A stretch of DNA of 45,148 nucleotides from Candidatus Aminicenantota bacterium. Lineage in GTDB: Bacteria; Acidobacteriota; Aminicenantia; JAMOAD01. Shown piece after piece: positions 41,672 through 45,148 of this stretch. Position 1 is the first letter of the stretch. Every line of letters begins with the position of its first letter. The notes below the pieces were generated by a model, which was not told the origin of the DNA, searched no databases, and saw nothing but the letters and a program-made list of their open reading frames with translations. Where the stretch lies: NCBI GenBank assembly GCA_027067555.1, contig JAMOVU010000065.1:1-45148 (forward strand), given 5' to 3'. Position numbers and translations under genes: made by a program.

Positions 41672-41696
41672 TTATTTTTTCACGAAGAGGGATAAA

Positions 41697-44036
41697 ATGA
41701 AAAAAATATTATTAACCCTTAATCTGTTTTTATTTGTTTATTCCATTTTATTTTCATCTCAGCCTCAGGTTAAAAACCCATCACTTCAGGAAGAATTATC
41801 AAATCCGTTTTGCTTTTTTTTAGTCCCCTCAGATGAACTCGGGTTTAAAAATTCACCCAAAGGCAGTCAGATAACTTATGATGGAGCGATTTTCACAGGA
41901 CACGGAGAGCTTGATTTTTTCATTGGTCCCGACTTTAAACCTGTAAATCAGAGAATAAGAACACTTTACAGGAATTATATCCCTGTTTACACATACATTG
42001 AAAAATCAAACGGGATTACCTACACAATCAGGGAATTTGCCGCTCCCATTAACCTAAATCCTCTTAATATTCTCATTAATTTTATAGAAATAAAGGCTGA
42101 AAATAAAACAAAAAGTCCCCAAAAAGCCGGTGTGGGTTTCTCCTTTGTGTCAGGAAAAGGTAAATTCAGAAGATGCAAAAAAATTAATTATAGAAATTGG
42201 TATGAAAAAAAGTTTATGAAATCGGAAATTTACACCCAAAAAGAATTAAAAACAGAGTTTAGGATCAGGAAAGCTTACAAAAACAAACATTTTGTATTCT
42301 CTTATGGATACAATGGAGATGTCAAGGATTTTAAAATTTGGGCAGAGCAAAGGGCAAAGCTTAAAATAAGATTTTCATTCACTTTAAAACCAGATAAAAA
42401 AGAGAGCTTTATAATTAAAATGCCCTATGTCCCCATATATGAGGAAAGAGCAAAACTAATAAAGCAGGTAGTTGATAGCAATTATGCCTTATACTTGAAA
42501 GATATTATAAATTTCTGGGAAAGGGAGCTTTCAAAGGGTACTCAAATATTCATACCGGAGAAAAAGGTAAATGATACCATAAGAGCTGGATTTGCCTATC
42601 TTTTAATGGCAAGGGATACTATGGAAGACGGAAAAATTGAGCAGCATGTAAATCAATTTCAGTATGATTTTTTCTATCCCCGTGATGGTACTTACATGGC
42701 AAGAGTGTACAATATGTACAACAGACTTGATCTTGCAAAGGAAACAGTAAACAATTTTATAAAATATGATAAAAGAGGGGACCCAACATCTTTTGTTAAC
42801 AAATATCCCGATGATTGGGGCCAATCACTATGGGCAGTAGGCTCATACTTCAGAGCATCAAAAGATCTGAACTTTATTAAAAAGATTTATAAAATTATCC
42901 CAAACCACATAAATAGATTCATAAATTTTTGTAAAAAAGATCCCATAGGATTATGGCCCGTAGCAGGTCCCTATGATAATGAAGCGATAAACGGACATTA
43001 CACAGGCCATAGCTTCTGGGCTCTTTTGGGATTAAAAGATGCAATTTTCATAGCAAAAACCCTTAAAAAAGAAAATGATGCAAAATTTTTTGAAAAAATT
43101 TACAAGCAATATGAGAGCGTTTTCTTTAAAATATTAAATAACATAATTAAGAAAACCGGAGGTTATATCCCACCGGGGCTTGATAAACCAGAAGACGGAT
43201 ATGATTGGGCAAATGCCTCCGCAGGTGTTTATCCCTTTGAGATTTTATCTCCTTACGGGATAATTTCCGAAGCGACTACCTCTCTTTTAAGAAAGTACAA
43301 ATACAGAGAGGGAATTATGACCTATGGCCCCAATGCCTATACCTTAAAATTAGCTGAACTTAGCGGAAATAATCTTAAACCGGGATGGCTCCATCATTAT
43401 GAAACCTTTTATGTAACAGAAACTCTCCTTGCAATGGGAAAGCAGGAAGAGGTAATAGAGGATCTTTACTCAATCCTTGCCCATACTGGAAGTACAAACG
43501 ATGGTTTTGAGTTCTCAGTAAAACCGTGGAGTAATAGGGATACGGGGCACAATTTTCCTCCCCACGGCTGGTTTGCAGCAAGGTACAATGAACTCATAAG
43601 AAATATGCTATTAAGGGAATTCAAAAATGAGCTTCACCTTTTCTCCGCAATATCTCCCGAATGGGTAAAACCCGGAAATATTATAAAGGTGCAAAATGGT
43701 CTTACATATTTCGGGAAAATTTCAATGCAATATAAGATAAAAAAAGAGGGAGCAAAAATTGAGATAAAATCAGAATTCAATTCTCCGCCTGAGAAAATTC
43801 TATTCCACATCCCTTATTTTGCCAAAGTAAAAGAGATAAAAGTTGATGGTAAAAAAGTAAAAATAACAAATCTGAAGTATGACAGAGCTATTGTTCTTCA
43901 AAAAGTTCCCAAAATAATTGAAATCAGGTGGAAATTGCAAAAGACCAAAAAACTAAATTTCAAAACAGCTACAATTTCCCTTCTGAAAAAATACCATTCA
44001 AAGGATAAAAATTTTAATAAAAAATACCTTTTTTAA
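41697..44036 (+). CDS. Secreted GH15-like glycosidase (six-hairpin glycosidase fold)
   Basis: The start at 41697 has GAAGAGGG upstream and a signal peptide (residues 1-20, ending LFSSQ), giving 779 residues. The N-terminal part (about 25-260) is beta-rich like the supersandwich domain of glucoamylase-type enzymes. The helical catalytic part shows YDFFYPRDGTYMARVYNMY, DWGQSLWAVGSYFRA, GPYDNEAINGHYTGHSFWAL and FEFSVKPWSNRDTGHNFPPHGWFAARY. A short beta domain ends the protein. Candidate catalytic acids are the Glu in DNEAINGHY and an acidic residue in the C-terminal half, but I cannot fix them. It may act on alpha-glucans or related glycans in the periplasm. Confidence 0.7.
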   Translation: MKKILLTLNLFLFVYSILFSSQPQVKNPSLQEELSNPFCFFLVPSDELGFKNSPKGSQITYDGAIFTGHGELDFFIGPDFKPVNQRIRTLYRNYIPVYTYIEKSNGITYTIREFAAPINLNPLNILINFIEIKAENKTKSPQKAGVGFSFVSGKGKFRRCKKINYRNWYEKKFMKSEIYTQKELKTEFRIRKAYKNKHFVFSYGYNGDVKDFKIWAEQRAKLKIRFSFTLKPDKKESFIIKMPYVPIYEERAKLIKQVVDSNYALYLKDIINFWERELSKGTQIFIPEKKVNDTIRAGFAYLLMARDTMEDGKIEQHVNQFQYDFFYPRDGTYMARVYNMYNRLDLAKETVNNFIKYDKRGDPTSFVNKYPDDWGQSLWAVGSYFRASKDLNFIKKIYKIIPNHINRFINFCKKDPIGLWPVAGPYDNEAINGHYTGHSFWALLGLKDAIFIAKTLKKENDAKFFEKIYKQYESVFFKILNNIIKKTGGYIPPGLDKPEDGYDWANASAGVYPFEILSPYGIISEATTSLLRKYKYREGIMTYGPNAYTLKLAELSGNNLKPGWLHHYETFYVTETLLAMGKQEEVIEDLYSILAHTGSTNDGFEFSVKPWSNRDTGHNFPPHGWFAARYNELIRNMLLREFKNELHLFSAISPEWVKPGNIIKVQNGLTYFGKISMQYKIKKEGAKIEIKSEFNSPPEKILFHIPYFAKVKEIKVDGKKVKITNLKYDRAIVLQKVPKIIEIRWKLQKTKKLNFKTATISLLKKYHSKDKNFNKKYLF

Positions 44037-44045
44037 GGGAAAAGA

Positions 44046-45148
44046 TTAAAGCTTTTCCACAACAAGCTCATAAATTCGTGAATTTCTTTTAAGAGGAGTA
44101 TTGTTGCGCACCGCCATTTCCAGAGCTTTGGGATCTCCGACAAAAATAAGCATTTTTTTTGCTCTCGTAATAGCAGTGTATATAAGATTCCTCTGAAGCA
44201 TAATACCCTGTGATTTGCTTATCGGTACTATTACATAATCGTATTCACTCCCCTGTGATTTGTGTATTGAAATTGCATAAGATAGAGTTATCTCATTAAA
44301 TTCCTTTCTCTCGTAAACAACCGTGTTTCCGTAAAAATCCACTTCAACCGTTTGAGTATAATGGTTTATTCTTTTAACATTACCTATATCACCATTGAAA
44401 ATATCCTTTTCATAATTATTTTTCAATTGCATAACTTTGTCGCCCTTTTTAAGCTCCCTTTCATAATGCTTTATCCCTCTTTTTAAGCCATTTAATCTTT
44501 TTTGAATTATACTGTTAATATTATCAACACCTATTGTCCCCCTGTAAACAGGAGTAAGAATCTGAATTGAATCTGAGAATGGGTCAACCATAAATTTCGA
44601 AGGAATTCTTTCAGTATAAAGCTCTATTACAAGCTCCAAAATATCCTCTTCTCTTTCCTTTTTTACAAAATAAAAATCAGAAATAGTCTCTCCGGAAGAA
44701 TTCAGCTCCGGCATCTCTCCCATTTTAACTTTAAGAGCATTTATATTAATAAGACTATCCTCTGATCTTCTGTAAATCTTATCCAAAAAATAGACCGGAA
44801 TTTTACCTGAATTTACCAAATCTCTGAAAACATAGCCGGGTCCTACGGGGGGAAGCTGGTAGTGATCCCCCACAAGAATAAGCTGAGTGTTGGGACCAAG
44901 AGCATCTAAAAGTCTGTAAAAAATGAAAATATCCATCATTGATGCTTCATCAATAATAACAGCATCAGCTTCCAATGGATTAAATCGGTTTTTCATAAAG
45001 CCATCTTTTCCCGGTATGTATTCTAAGAGCCTGTGAATCGTCTTTGCATCTTCTCCTGAAGTTTCACTTATTCTCTTTGCCGCTCTACCTGTTGGAGCTG
45101 CAATCATCACAGTTTTTCCATTTTCTTTTAAAAGGGAAACTATGAACT
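44046..45148 (-). CDS. recD2: RecD2-type helicase (exodeoxyribonuclease V alpha subunit-like), 5' part beyond the window
   Basis: The frame is open to the right edge, so the N-terminal third is missing. Visible superfamily 1 helicase motifs: motif Ia MIAAPTGRAAKRISE near the edge, motif II as DAVIIDEASMMD, motif III LILVGDHYQLPPVGPG, then DKIYRRSEDS, and motifs V/VI as YAISIHKSQGSEYDYVI and NLIYTAITRAKK. The Walker A motif would lie just outside. It is a 5'-to-3' DNA helicase used in repair; the stand-alone RecD2 form is likely because no recBC genes are adjacent. It is convergent with the glycosidase gene, 9 bp apart. Confidence 0.9.
   Translation of the reverse strand, partial: FIVSLLKENGKTVMIAAPTGRAAKRISETSGEDAKTIHRLLEYIPGKDGFMKNRFNPLEADAVIIDEASMMDIFIFYRLLDALGPNTQLILVGDHYQLPPVGPGYVFRDLVNSGKIPVYFLDKIYRRSEDSLININALKVKMGEMPELNSSGETISDFYFVKKEREEDILELVIELYTERIPSKFMVDPFSDSIQILTPVYRGTIGVDNINSIIQKRLNGLKRGIKHYERELKKGDKVMQLKNNYEKDIFNGDIGNVKRINHYTQTVEVDFYGNTVVYERKEFNEITLSYAISIHKSQGSEYDYVIVPISKSQGIMLQRNLIYTAITRAKKMLIFVGDPKALEMAVRNNTPLKRNSRIYELVVEKL

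Noticed and set aside
44039-44059. Weak hairpin GGAAAAG/CTTTTCC between the convergent glycosidase and recD2 genes.
   Set aside because: Short A/T-rich stem without a T-run on either side; not enough to call a terminator.

Overview
The window is AT-rich bacterial DNA with tightly packed operons (many ATGA stop/start overlaps) from a Gram-negative anaerobe: it has an LptF/LptG-type lipopolysaccharide permease, a TolC/HlyD/ABC exporter, lipoproteins, and a Qmo/Hdr-like iron-sulfur flavoprotein operon. Two tandem proteins with the VWFA-related domain typical of Acidobacteriota, a large M14 peptidase and the overall style suggest an Acidobacteriota/Aminicenantes-like lineage, but there is no rRNA or marker gene here and that placement is inference.

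Layout. 1-6350 (minus strand): an Lpt permease cut by the left edge, a PfkB sugar/nucleoside kinase and MTA phosphorylase in one operon; PepD; and a secreted Ig-repeat protein split by what looks like a one-base frameshift. 6424-13118 (plus): a TetR-controlled efflux operon (tetR, tolC, hlyD, two ABC ATPases, two ABC-2 permeases) resembling YbhGFSR, with a clear promoter and palindromic operator. 13179-21915 (plus): a secreted M14 peptidase, a hairpin, an ABC ATPase with a Gld-like permease, a ConA-fold secreted protein and the two VWFA-related paralogs. 21916-23665 (minus): a peroxiredoxin and a lone imidazolonepropionase. 23875-29747 (minus): dsrE-tusA-mvhD-qmoA-hdrA/qmoB-wHTH-qmoC with its own operator, promoter and intrinsic terminator, probably a membrane electron-transfer complex linked to sulfur-carrier proteins. 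29947-33720 (plus): pyrK-pyrD, a DUF4097-like lipoprotein and a YjiH-like membrane protein. 33733-37235: a HATPase/PHP pair and, divergently, two glycosyltransferases.

37236-41476 is an accessory region: three REP-like palindromes that begin GTAGAGAC and end GTCTCTAC, one lying inside a lipoprotein gene; a remnant of a REP-associated (Y1) transposase; a RelE/YafQ-type toxin-antitoxin pair; and an IS110-family element. The noncoding left end of that element folds into a two-loop bridge-RNA-like structure. Short segments of its loops match both predicted ends of the element around a CT core, which lets the termini be proposed from sequence alone. 41477-45148 returns to ordinary genes: a Trm112-like zinc protein, a secreted GH15-like glycosidase, and a RecD2-type helicase cut by the right edge.

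A recurring theme is promoters placed so that transcription would start at, or within one base of, the A of the ATG (genes starting at 15929, 29982, 35107 and, on the minus strand, 35012). None of these has a Shine-Dalgarno sequence, while the other genes mostly have strong ones. This points to several leaderless mRNAs.
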